Program-made: the position numbers and the translations under genes
From: Chara braunii
Lineage: Eukaryota > Streptophyta > Charophyceae > Charales > Characeae
Assembly (NCBI GenBank): GCA_003427395.1
Contig: BFEA01000661.1
Location: 637,385-677,500, forward strand
Length of the DNA: 40,116 nucleotides
Direction of reading: 5' to 3'
Notes under the pieces: generated by a model
Told to the model about the DNA's origin: nothing
What the model saw: the letters and a program-made list of their open reading frames with translations, nothing else
The model's database searches: none
In this document: positions 19,151-28,128 of the stretch, piece by piece
How positions within the stretch are numbered: the first letter of the stretch is position 1
Layout of the letters: each line of letters starts with the position of its first letter

Positions 19151-19229
19151 TTGAACATCTGAATGTAAATACTTTTCAAAAAATATGCAAAAACGATCTT
19201 GAATTCCCTATACAACCTCAAACAAATTG

Positions 19230-19391
19230 AACAGGTGGAGAGGAGTTGGCGGGAGGAGATGGCAGGAGGAGACCGCGGGAGGAGGCCGAGGGGAGGTGGC
19301 AGAGGCGGGGGAGGAAAGAGAGGATCTGGCAGGGGGAGGCAGAGGGGAGGTGGGCGGAGGCCGAGGCCGGAGGTGGTGGCGCAGGCCGCGA

Positions 19392-19442
<51 letters not shown>

Positions 19443-19635
19443 GGGGATAGGGAGGCGCAGGCAGAGGTGGAGAGGAATTAGCGGGAGGAGATCGCGGGAG
19501 GAGATGGCGGAAGGAGGCGGACGGGAGGTGGCAGAAGCAGTGGAGGAAAGAGAGAGGATCCGGTGGCGGGAGGTGGGCGGAGACTGAGCGGAGGTGGGCG
19601 GAGGCCGAGGACGGAGGCGATGACGCAGGCCACAA

Positions 19636-19680
<45 letters not shown>

Positions 19681-20060
19681 GGATAGGGAGGCGGAGAGGA
19701 GTTGGCGGGCGGAGATGGAGGGAGGAGGCGGACAGGAGGTGGGGGAGGCGGAGAAGTGGCGCAGACGGGGGAGGAAAGAGAGAGAGGAGATGGTGGGGGG
19801 AGGAAGAGGGGAGGTGGACGGAGACGGAGGGGAGGTGGACGGAGACGGAGGGGAGGTGGGCGGAGAAGAAGGGGAGGACGACAGAGACGGAGTCACCTCG
19901 GAGTACAGCCTTGCAAGTCACGGGTCGAGGGCGCGAAGTCAGAGGTGGGGGGAGGCAGTGGGGAGGTTGGCGGAGATGAAGGGGAGGTGGGCAGATACAG
20001 AGTCACCTTGAAGTACAGCCTTGCAAGTCACGGGTCGAGGGCACGAAGTCAGAGGCCATT
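19230..20060. repeat. GGA-rich minisatellite with CT/CA tracts
   Basis: Purine-rich GGAGGNGG repeats on a roughly 240-base period: the block CACACAGGGGATAGGGAGGCG occurs at about 19436 and 19674, each time after a CT tract and a CA tract (19391-19441, 19634-19678). A second tandem pair, GTCACCT..GTACAGCCTTGCAAGTCACGGG, occurs near 19893 and 20001. The many overlapping open frames on both strands are low-complexity and are not called genes. Confidence 0.85.
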
Positions 20061-20218
20061 CGACGCGAGCAGGGCCATAGCGTCGCCGACCCTGCAATGG
20101 GCCAATGACCAGCAGGTTTTGGGGCAGTTCTTTTACGACAGACCCTCTTTTCAACAACCGCGACGATCCAGGCTGTCTGCGGTCCTACTGGCCCAATGGC
20201 TCGGATCGTCCTACGGTC

Positions 20219-20300
20219 TTAAGACTTTAAGATCACGCGACGATCCAGGCCGTCCGGCGAGGCGAACGGTCTGGATCGTCGCACGATCTTAAAGTCTTAA
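20219..20300. repeat. 35-bp inverted repeat with 12-base loop
   Basis: Arms 20219-20253 and 20266-20300 are reverse complements with three mismatches. They contain TTAAGACTTTAAGATC and CGACGATCCAGG. A related, more diverged copy of the same motifs lies directly to the left (20160-20230). It could be a small foldback transposon or a hairpin RNA source. Confidence 0.8.
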
Positions 20301-22160
20301 AGTCTTAAGATCTTGTGAAAATCCGGGATGTTGGCCGGTAGGCCGCGGACGGCCCGGATCGGTCAAATGTTGCGCGCCACATAGCCATTTCTATATGTGC
20401 AGGGATTAACAACCTTTGGCATAGCACTATTGGTTATAGCATTGAACTTTCACACTGCAGATTCGGGGATTGCGGCCAATGATCGGCAATGGAGGAGTGA
20501 AGGAGCATCACGAAGGAAATTGAGGGGTTACGGGCCTGTGTCCTGGATCTAAATCTGGCCGAGGGTCATGGACTCGGGTATTACGGAGAGGCGGGCGACA
20601 ATAACCAAAACAAATAATTGTATGTGGCAACCTCAGCAATCTTTCCCGCTTAGAATAATGCACACGAAAATCCAACAATTTGAGATCTTGTAGATTTGAT
20701 TGTAATCTCCTCAGAAAAAATATCCAAAAAAAATTCTAAAAATCTATTTTCACCGTGAAATAATTGTCGCGCCATCTCGGCCTATTCACCATTTTTGTCA
20801 CTTTGCCATGTGCTGGCCAAAGTAAAAAGTATTGCAATTTCACTGATTTTTCTCGCTCAAAAGAATGCGTGAAAAAATATGCAAATTGCAGGGCCCATCG
20901 ATTTTGTTTTGATATTTTTATTTAAAAAAAAAAAAAAAAAATTTCGACTGTGAAATAATCACTGCACGAATTCGACACTTTTTCCATTTCGCTGCTATGC
21001 CATGTGCCGTCCAACAAAAAAGTACCGCATCTTCCGCATTTTTTTGAGCTCGAAAGAATATAAGGAACAAAAAGAAAAATTCATTAGTCCATAGATTTCA
21101 TTGTGATCTTTCAAGTTCTAGGAAAAATATTACAAACAAAAAGTGTCAAAAACTAAAAATCGTTTTGGCTGCAAAATGCATCACGGTGGCAATTCAACAC
21201 ATTTCACATTTCTCTCATTCAGCCGGTTGCCCACACTCTACAAGGTTAGGGTTTCGAAACACACACACACACATCCTGACGTGCCCGCTGCCTGATTCAG
21301 GACGAGCTTAAAAAACAAATCAGTACCCAAAATCACAAAGCCCAATCTACCTCAACGATTACCTCATCGGGCAGCTGAGTTTCTCAAATTTGCACATGGA
21401 TTCAAATTTCAAACCCTAGCTACAACAGTTACCAGCAAGCTTCAAAATATTATTTTCTGTGTGTGTACGGGCAAGCGTGCATGCATGTATGTGTGTATGG
21501 GTGGGTGAGCGAGCGAGCGAGCATGAGGCCGCCCTTTTCTCTTTTACAGCAGGAAACCCAAAAACAGAAAAGGGGAGCACAAAACAACAGGCAGGAAAAC
21601 AAAGAAAAGAAAAAGAGGGCGCTACGGGCGGGAAAACGGAAAAGGGGGGCCCGAAACAACGGGCGACCAGTAAAAAGAAGAAAAAAAGCGGCACCCACAT
21701 ATTGGATGGCTCTCGTCCAAAATGTTCATCTACATCAACGCCGGCCGCCGTGCCCCGCCCCGCGCTCTCGCATTTCATGGCGCACTGAAAAATTCGGTAC
21801 ACACACCCCTTTGCAAACTTTTTCCCCACCCTCAATCGCCTCCATCCACCAGCCCTAACCAAAATCACCCTCAATCGCCTCCGTCTGCTGGCCCTCACTA
21901 AAACTTCAAGTTCGATCCGAATCCGTCACGCAGCGGACCATAGACCTTTCCCCTGCAGCCAATACTGCTTAAGGGATAGGATATATCTCACTGATTCATC
22001 AGGAGGGTGGACACTATATATCGTCAAACGGAGCTACTCGGTAGACAGTAGGCAGAGAGGGAGAAGAGGACAAGAAACGAGGAGATATAAAGTACATTAA
22101 AGCAGCTCACATATACATGGACATCGTCCGAATGCCTTTTCAAAATTTCTATTTTATTGT
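20301..22160. other. Intergenic, no gene recognised
   Basis: Mixed-composition sequence without a convincing ORF, tRNA or rRNA. It contains an A-run at about 20925-20940, a short CA tract near 21262, a GT/GAGC-rich microsatellite at about 21458-21521 and Lys-rich low-complexity frames at 21540-21700. Short recurring phrases (CGCCATCTCGG / CACGAATTCG, followed by TTTTTGTCACTTTGCCATGTGC-like text) at about 20770-21010 suggest an old diverged tandem duplication. Confidence 0.4.
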
Positions 22161-22225
22161 ACAAAAATCATCATTGAACTGACCGGCCCCAGATAGTTTA
22201 CAATGATTTTATTATCTTCATTTGA

Positions 22226-22278
22226 AGGTCGCTGGATTCGAACGTCAGGGGGTGTACCAACTGAGTTAGGCCAGCCGG
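22226..22278 (-). repeat. tRNA-like SINE head or tRNA remnant
   Basis: On the minus strand GGCTGGCCTAACTCAGTTGG resembles a tRNA D-arm (box A) and CGTTCGAATCC resembles the T-arm (box B). GCTGG and CCAGC at the two ends could pair as an acceptor stem. The distance between boxes is too short for a full anticodon arm, so this is not a functional tRNA. Confidence 0.45.
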
Positions 22279-22491
22279 TTGAATGCCATTACACAGGAAC
22301 GAGTTGAAGAGCTGCTTGCATGAGAGTTCCAACCGTCGGAAAAAGAAAAAAAATGAGTTGTTCACAAGTACATCGGTGTGGGCCTGCTTCTGGCAAGGCA
22401 GCCAAGATGGCACTGTACTCGTTCCACGTCCGCTCGGGCCACCTATTGAAGTACACATTAGGGAGCCACCCCCTCTAGGCTTTTTTTTTTT

Positions 22492-23307
22492 CCCCCCCCA
22501 TGAAAACACACAGCCCATTCTATTTTGGGGGCCATCGGTCCGGTTGCATATATATAACCAGCTGCCACAAATCTACCATCTTGTGGTCCCCACAGTGCAA
22601 TGGATGACAACTAGGAGCTAGCAGAAACGTTAGAGCTGCGCTGCAGGGTGTGGACAGGTGGAGTCCCTCCCTCGTCTCTTCGTGCGATGCCCGATTGTCC
22701 GGCCTTTTGGGAATCATGGTGGGCGCATGAAGTAGCAGGTGCATCTCTGCTGGATGTCACGGAGGAAGACGGCGCAGACACAGCGATTCTCCTCGGAGCC
22801 CTAATGAAAGTGAACAGGACGAAACCAGAGGATCAACTCGCAGCAGAAATCATACAAGCGGCAGTACTGTGCGCCCTGTGGCCTGAGTGGAAATAGACCA
22901 GCAGGCAGGCAAACTAGGGAGCAAAGGGTTCATGTGACATATAAGCGTTGTAGAGACTGGGGATGACACTGTGGGTGACACTGTGACAAGCGGCTTGAGG
23001 GACTGTTGGAGCACTCTCCTTCCCCCATGCGACCCGCCCTCCTTGAGATTACGCTGCTTCGTGCCTGGGTGGCGCTATTAAGCCTCCTGGCCCTTCAAGG
23101 CAATCCCTGAGGGTGGGTTATGGGTTGGGGGGTTGGGGAGCTCTGTAGCAGGACCCCCTTGCTTAAGCGGCTCGTGTGACAAGGGTAAGGCTGTCTCTCT
23201 CTCCTATTGTCTATTCTCCCTCATTGCTTGCCGGTGATAAGCAACCGGACTGATGCCCCCCAGAATAGAAGGGGCTGTGTATTTTCATGGGGGGGGGGGG
23301 GGGGGGG
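22492..23307. repeat. Inverted pair of a dispersed repeat
   Basis: About 55 bases at 22492-22547 (CCCCATGAAAACACACAGCC to CGGTCCGGTTGC) recur as the reverse complement at 23242-23297, ending in a run of 19 G (23289-23307). A neighbouring block, GTTGAAGAGCTGCTTGCAT (22303 onward), recurs in direct orientation at 23380. Two nested or rearranged copies of one repeat family are likely. A minor ORF at 22688-22896 (69 codons, ends CALWPEWK) lies between and is unrecognised. Confidence 0.65.
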
Positions 23308-24034
23308 AATACATGGGTCTCGTTCGAATGCCATTCGAATGACTGTGCATAATTCGAAGCCGGCTTTTTTTTTACAAGTTGAAGAGTTGCTTGCATCACG
23401 ATTCTCACAAAAAAAAAAAAAAAAAAAAAAATTGAGTTCAACCATATTGAACCTAGTCGGGTGTCGGAATGGCAGCCCAGGACAATGTCCACCTTATCGT
23501 CATTTCAAAATACTCAATAAAAGGGGAAAAAAAAAGGACGTTGATTTCTAACATTTTCTCACTCAGATATGGTGAAAGATTCCTAACAACCGACTTGGGA
23601 TTATTAACACATTCGATTATTGGTAATAATACAAATCTCCCAAGTTCTCCTCCTCGTCCTCCTCCTCCTCCTCCTCTCCTTCGAATCCTAATCCTTTCCT
23701 CCTCCTCCTCGTCTCTGGCACTTCTCCTCTCCCTTGCTTTTTCCCTCCTCTCTCTTCCCCGTCCTCTCGCCAAGGAATGGCTGTGCAAAACCATTTGGAG
23801 GAAGAAAAAGACTCCATGTTGCCGCAGAAGATTGACTTTGTCATATCGAGTTCCAGCTTCATTGCTTCAGACTCGGCAGGCGGGAAACAGGGACGGGCCG
23901 CTGGACTCGAGTCCCAGATGCAAAGCTAGGTGGTCCTATGCAGAGGGGACGCTGGACCCATTTCTAGCAGGGAGGTCCATCTTGATACATGGGACGCTGG
24001 ACCCGGTTTCCCCTAGGTGCTGCTCTTCCCCACC
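23308..24034. other. Intergenic with homopolymer and CTC-rich tracts
   Basis: A poly(A) run at about 23409-23431 and a CTC/CTT-rich tract at about 23650-23715 generate long serine/proline-rich frames that I do not consider genes. A 19-base string at 23776-23794 recurs exactly at 28150-28168. Nothing else is recognised. Confidence 0.4.
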
Positions 24035-24426
24035 AATAATGCGATTGTTGCACAGCCCGCGCCAATTCATTTCCCGCCCTTCTAACATAGTCATTTTCTT
24101 TTTGTTTGTATCAAAACAAAGACCATTTATCGTTGATTACCCAAATTGCCGATTTTTTGTCAAAATCGATGTGGCAGAGGCTCGCCAGCGAAAATCCAGC
24201 TTCATTGTGGTAGTGTGGGATAGTCAGCGCCAATAATGCGATTGTTGCACAGCCCGCTCCAATTCATTTCGCGCCCTTCTAACATAGCCATCTTCTTTTT
24301 GTTTGTATCAAGACAAAGACGGTTTATCATTGATTACGCAAATCGTCGATTTTGTCAAAATCGATGCGGCAGAGGCTCGACGGCGAAAATCCAGCTTCAT
24401 TGTGGTAGTGTGGGATAGTCAGCGCT
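24035..24426. repeat. Tandem duplication of a 195-bp unit
   Basis: 24035-24231 and 24232-24426 are two head-to-tail copies, about 93% identical by eye. Both start AATAATGCGATTGTTGCACA and end GTGTGGGATAGTCAGCGC. Neither copy holds an intact ORF. Confidence 0.9.
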
Positions 24427-24890
24427 GTAGAGAGGTTGACTTGGCAAGTGGGCAAGTGACATTGTATCTGGACTGGTGGTGAAGGAGTGGAGAGATGCAA
24501 ATCATGGGTGCATTGTATCTGGACTTGGCAACAAGTGAGAAGGATTCTGGCGGAAGAGAGGGAGAAGGAGTCTTAACATTGTATTGTTTTTTTTGTTTCA
24601 GATAATTCCATGCTTTCGATCTTTTTTTTTTTTTTTTTTTTTTTGGGTAATGCTCTCAATCTTCTTCTTTGCGTAGTCGTATGTGTCTTTACTCTGTCAA
24701 TGTGCTTGTTGTCATTTAGTTGAGCAGTGTGTTTATGTGAGATTTGATTTTAAGTTTCTGAAGCTGGGTTCATTACAGGATTGAAATCCGAACTGAAATT
24801 TAAATTAAAAATTTTTGAAACTGAAATTTTTGGGATTAAATTTTTAGAAGCAATCTTTCGTTTCTGTTTTTTTGAAAGGGCGACAGCCTT
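24427..24890. other. Intergenic, no gene recognised
   Basis: Contains a poly(T) run at about 24622-24644 and a short AT-rich repeat of the type TGAAATTT. No gene evidence. Confidence 0.4.
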
Positions 24891-25037
24891 GAGATACCAT
24901 CATCATCGAACTGACCGGCCCCAGGTAATTCGGAATTGTCATCTGGAGCTCAAACTCTTGTCTGTATTTCAACAGTTCGTGGGTTTACAAACAAACTGAA
25001 GATAGGCCCATCGGTGCAATCTTCCTTTCTATTTCAG

Positions 25038-25177
25038 GCCGGATTGTTTCCAAGCGTTCGATGGGATTCACTCATGCCATGTTCTTCCGCTTTCCTGATG
25101 CGAAGGCGCTTTCGGATTACTACGCCAATCCGTCTCTGACGTCTGTCTCCGAGAAGTACGTCAGCCCTCATTGCGGA
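25038..25177 (+). pseudogene. Exon of a Dabb (stress-responsive A/B barrel) domain protein
   Basis: A 140-base exon bounded by a clean acceptor (TTTCTATTTCAG, ending 25037) and donor (GTGAGT at 25178). One frame is open through it and reads GFTHAMFFRFPDAKAL followed by a Tyr-Tyr-Ala-Asn-Pro segment and EKYVSPHC. This matches the Dabb signature: G-[YF]-T-H, alternating hydrophobics, then a helix ending in HP/NP. Dabb proteins form small dimeric A/B barrels, and in plants several are stress-induced. A possible upstream exon fragment encoding IIIELTGP ends at 24924 next to GTAATT, but its phase does not match and a TGA lies just upstream, so the gene is probably a fragment. Confidence 0.5.
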
Positions 25178-25215
25178 GTGAGTATATGGAATCCGATTAC
25201 CCGAGACTAGTGTCA

Positions 25216-25310
25216 TCCCCCGAACACAACACAGGGCTGATAAGGAATGTATACAAGCTATGTTTCCGGTCCAGTACAGTTCTGATAAGGATGTGTTGTA
25301 TTCGGGAAAA
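25216..25310. repeat. Diverged foldback, related to 26166-26275
   Basis: CCCGAACACAACACA at about 25219 is nearly the reverse complement of TGTGTTGTATTCGGG at about 25290. The right half resembles the right half of the hairpin at 26166-26275 (GATAA..TATTCGGG..AAG..GGTAGC). The two may be copies of one small hairpin element. Confidence 0.4.
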
Positions 25311-25429
25311 GGTGGTAGCCGTGCTGCTTTTGTTCGAACTTTCATCGCTCTAGTTGCACGAAACCAACCACCTGGTTATCAATGCCGAGGCAACCTGATG
25401 CAATTTACTGAAGCCAAGAATTAGAGCCT

Positions 25430-26040
25430 ACCCCAACCCCAACCGACCTCAACGCCTAACCTGACATATTTTACCCAAGCTCAGGTAAACCAACCCCAAC
25501 CCCAACCCCAACCCCAAGCCCAACCCAACCCAACGCAACGCAACCCAACCCAACCCCAACCCCAACCCAACCCAACCCAACCCAATGCAATGCAATGCAA
25601 CGCAGCCCAACCCTGCCCAACCCAACTCAACCCAACTCAACCCAACTCAACCCAACTCAACCCAACTGAACCCAACCCGAATCCTGACCTGATGCATTTT
25701 ACACAAGTTAAGCCGAATCAATGCTGACCCAACTCCTAACCAGATGCAATGTACCCAAGCGAAGCTGAACCGGCCCCAACCCCATGCAACCGAACCCTTC
25801 ACCAGATGCAATTTTCCCCAAGCCAAGCTGAACTAAATCCAACCTAACCTAACCTAATCCAACAACGAGCCTGACACAATTTACCCAAGCCAAGCCGAAC
25901 CAACCCCAAATTAGCCAAGCTGAACCAGCCCCAACCCAACACAACACCTAACCGGACACAATTTGCTCAATCCAACCGAACCCAACCCAACCCAACCCAA
26001 CCCAACCATAACCAGCTCCTAACCGGATGCAGTTTACACA
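25430..26040. repeat. CCCAA/CCCCAA-rich degenerate repeat
   Basis: Long runs of CCCAA and CCCCAA units interspersed with a recurring phrase of about 60 bases containing GATGCAATTTACCCAAGC and related text. The minus-strand open frame is a repeat translation (Trp/Gly/Leu). It is not the plant telomere repeat. Confidence 0.85.
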
Positions 26041-26165
26041 AGCTAAATCATCCCCAAACCAACCCTAAATCCAAACTCTTTAACCTGATCACACACAATC
26101 GGAGACATCTGAGCTTGATGTAAGTGATGTTTGACAGGCAGATCATCCACAACCTGCTTGTCAAC

Positions 26166-26275
26166 CCACCATGTTCACCCGAGTAGAACGCATGGTCATT
26201 AAAATTGCATTTGGCCCAACTTTCAGTCCAGATGCAGTGATAATGACCGGGCGTTCTATTCGGGTGAAGACGGTA
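26166..26275. repeat. Inverted repeat hairpin
   Basis: Arms 26176-26201 and 26241-26266 pair at about 22 of 26 positions (CACCCGAGTAGAACG with CGTTCTATTCGGGTG), with weaker pairing extending outward and a 39-base loop. Confidence 0.7.
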
Positions 26276-26440
26276 GCATTCTAGGCTCACAACACCTCAC
26301 CTGGCATTGTTTTTTTGGTGTAAACTGGCCTCAAAGATGAATCTATCTTGGTTAGTTTGTGTGTGTATGTGTCATCCCCTCACTTGTCCTGTTGCCATGC
26401 TATTTGTTTCATCTAGCATCCGAGAAAAAAAATGAGTGCA

Positions 26441-26576
26441 AATTTTTATCAGGCTTGATGGCCGGTGGTTGACCAAGCGGGTGAACCAGGGTTAGTTGCT
26501 GGATAGCCAACCATGGTGGCTATTTTTATCAGGCTTGGTGGCCGGTGAGTCAGGCTTGGTGGCTGGTGAGTCAAAA
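26441..26576. repeat. Short direct repeats of a GGCTTGGTGGCCGGTG motif
   Basis: ATTTTTATCAGGCTTG followed by (A/G)TGGCCGGTG occurs at 26441 and 26522, with a third partial copy at about 26552. Nothing coding. Confidence 0.75.
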
Positions 26577-27151
26577 AGGGGTTTAGCCCTTAGCGTAATT
26601 ATATCCACGAGGCAGGGTGTTCCATGACACCTTGCACTTTTTTTTTTGGGGGGCGGACCTTTTTTTTATTTTTTGCGCTGCATCGGGTGCCGTGCGTGGT
26701 GCGGTGCCCGAGGTGCGCCAGACGTGTCCTGAGGCGGGCACCTCAATGCGCCGCAACACGTGCCCCGGGCCCCGTTTGGTTAGAAGGCTCAACGGCCCAA
26801 TGTGTCTGCTTCTGTTTGCTGCGATCTGATTGACCGGTAGGCCTCCTTCGACATTGCTGCCTGGAAGAGTCGAGAAGGCTCTCTGGCTGTGGTCACTCAT
26901 GCAGTGCCCCGTAACCAACTGGCACCGGGTAACTGTTGGGCGTGAGGCCAAAGCCCTGTAAACCCGCAAAAAGGCTTCGTCGGAGATCCAAGCCCACGTA
27001 GGGATTCCAACAGGCTCTGCTTGGCATGGTCACATAGGCCTATAATCAGGCATTGGCACATATTTGCAGGCCCACCTTCACTTAGGGTGGGCAATGCCTT
27101 TTCAGACAATGCCGAGGAGCTAAATCCTTGCACATAGGTCTATTTATAGCA
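26577..27151. other. GC-rich intergenic, no gene recognised
   Basis: Open frames on both strands at 26583-27133 overlap each other and carry no recognisable domain. The sequence runs directly into an assembly gap, so a gene edge cannot be excluded. Confidence 0.35.
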
Positions 27152-27786
27152 NNNNNNNNNNNNNNNNNNNNNNNNNNNNNNNNNNNNNNNNNNNNNNNNN
27201 NNNNNNNNNNNNNNNNNNNNNNNNNNNNNNNNNNNNNNNNNNNNNNNNNNNNNNNNNNNNNNNNNNNNNNNNNNNNNNNNNNNNNNNNNNNNNNNNNNNN
27301 NNNNNNNNNNNNNNNNNNNNNNNNNNNNNNNNNNNNNNNNNNNNNNNNNNNNNNNNNNNNNNNNNNNNNNNNNNNNNNNNNNNNNNNNNNNNNNNNNNNN
27401 NNNNNNNNNNNNNNNNNNNNNNNNNNNNNNNNNNNNNNNNNNNNNNNNNNNNNNNNNNNNNNNNNNNNNNNNNNNNNNNNNNNNNNNNNNNNNNNNNNNN
27501 NNNNNNNNNNNNNNNNNNNNNNNNNNNNNNNNNNNNNNNNNNNNNNNNNNNNNNNNNNNNNNNNNNNNNNNNNNNNNNNNNNNNNNNNNNNNNNNNNNNN
27601 NNNNNNNNNNNNNNNNNNNNNNNNNNNNNNNNNNNNNNNNNNNNNNNNNNNNNNNNNNNNNNNNNNNNNNNNNNNNNNNNNNNNNNNNNNNNNNNNNNNN
27701 NNNNNNNNNNNNNNNNNNNNNNNNNNNNNNNNNNNNNNNNNNNNNNNNNNNNNNNNNNNNNNNNNNNNNNNNNNNNNNNNNNNNNN
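27152..27786. other. Assembly gap of 635 N
   Basis: Runs of N only. Any reading frame crossing it is meaningless. Sequence continuity and distance across the gap are unknown. The N-terminal part or the left end of element copy B could lie inside. Confidence 1.
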
Positions 27787-28128
27787 GCCGATGTATGGTA
27801 AAGGAGGGGCAATTATTGAAATCCTCATCCATCTTTTTTGGTTTGTTTGTCCTTTTCCAAACCTGATGGACATATTTGTGATTCTTTAGTGTTCATTGAT
27901 ATTTCAATCATTCTATTAGAGTGATTACTTTATGAAGTTTGTGCTTTTCAAATCTTTGTGACTTTCTTTTTTATTGTATCAAAAAACAGTTTCGCCTGTG
28001 TGAATTCTTCTAAGTTCTAACACTTTGCTTACCTCCAGCTCCCTCGACCAAAAAAAAAACAAAAGGTGGCGGCAAAAAAAGTGATTTGCTTCATCTGACT
28101 GTGGGGCTGTGTATGGTTGAACTCATAG
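27787..28128. other. Sequence between the gap and the Rep-helicase frame
   Basis: Moderately AT-rich. No frame is aligned with the Rep domain before the TAG at 28126-28128. The left end of the AT-rich element may lie here or in the gap; no terminal motif was found. Confidence 0.35.

Larger units (their letters stand above)
15013..19229 (+). mobile_element. AT-rich element copy A, lacking Rep-helicase
   Basis: Colinear with 33474-37672 over about 4.2 kb. The left end falls inside X1 (seven codons after the start seen in copy B) and the right end is at AACAAATTG, the last bases shared with copy B. It carries X1 (5'-truncated), X2, X3, X4 and the tandem tail. Divergence from copy B is about 8% in X1 and about 0.3% around 17010-17610. 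Base composition is strongly AT-rich against GC-rich flanks on both sides. No target-site duplication was recognised. Confidence 0.85.

Noticed and set aside
19147-20292. Many overlapping ORFs on both strands
   Set aside because: Translations of GGA, CT and CA repeats; low complexity without codon structure.
22226-22278. Functional tRNA gene
   Set aside because: The A and B boxes are too close for a complete anticodon arm and no proper cloverleaf could be drawn.
23453-24236. 255-codon plus ORF and minus-strand Arg/Glu-rich ORFs
   Set aside because: Driven by the CTC-rich tract and a repeat; no domain, and the sequence is part of duplicated noncoding DNA.
25430-26040. Interstitial telomere sequence
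   Set aside because: Units are CCCAA/CCCCAA mixtures, not CCCTAAA of most plants, and are irregular and interspersed with unique text.
27082-27889. Four long ORFs of about 220-263 codons
   Set aside because: They consist almost entirely of N and are artefacts of the assembly gap.
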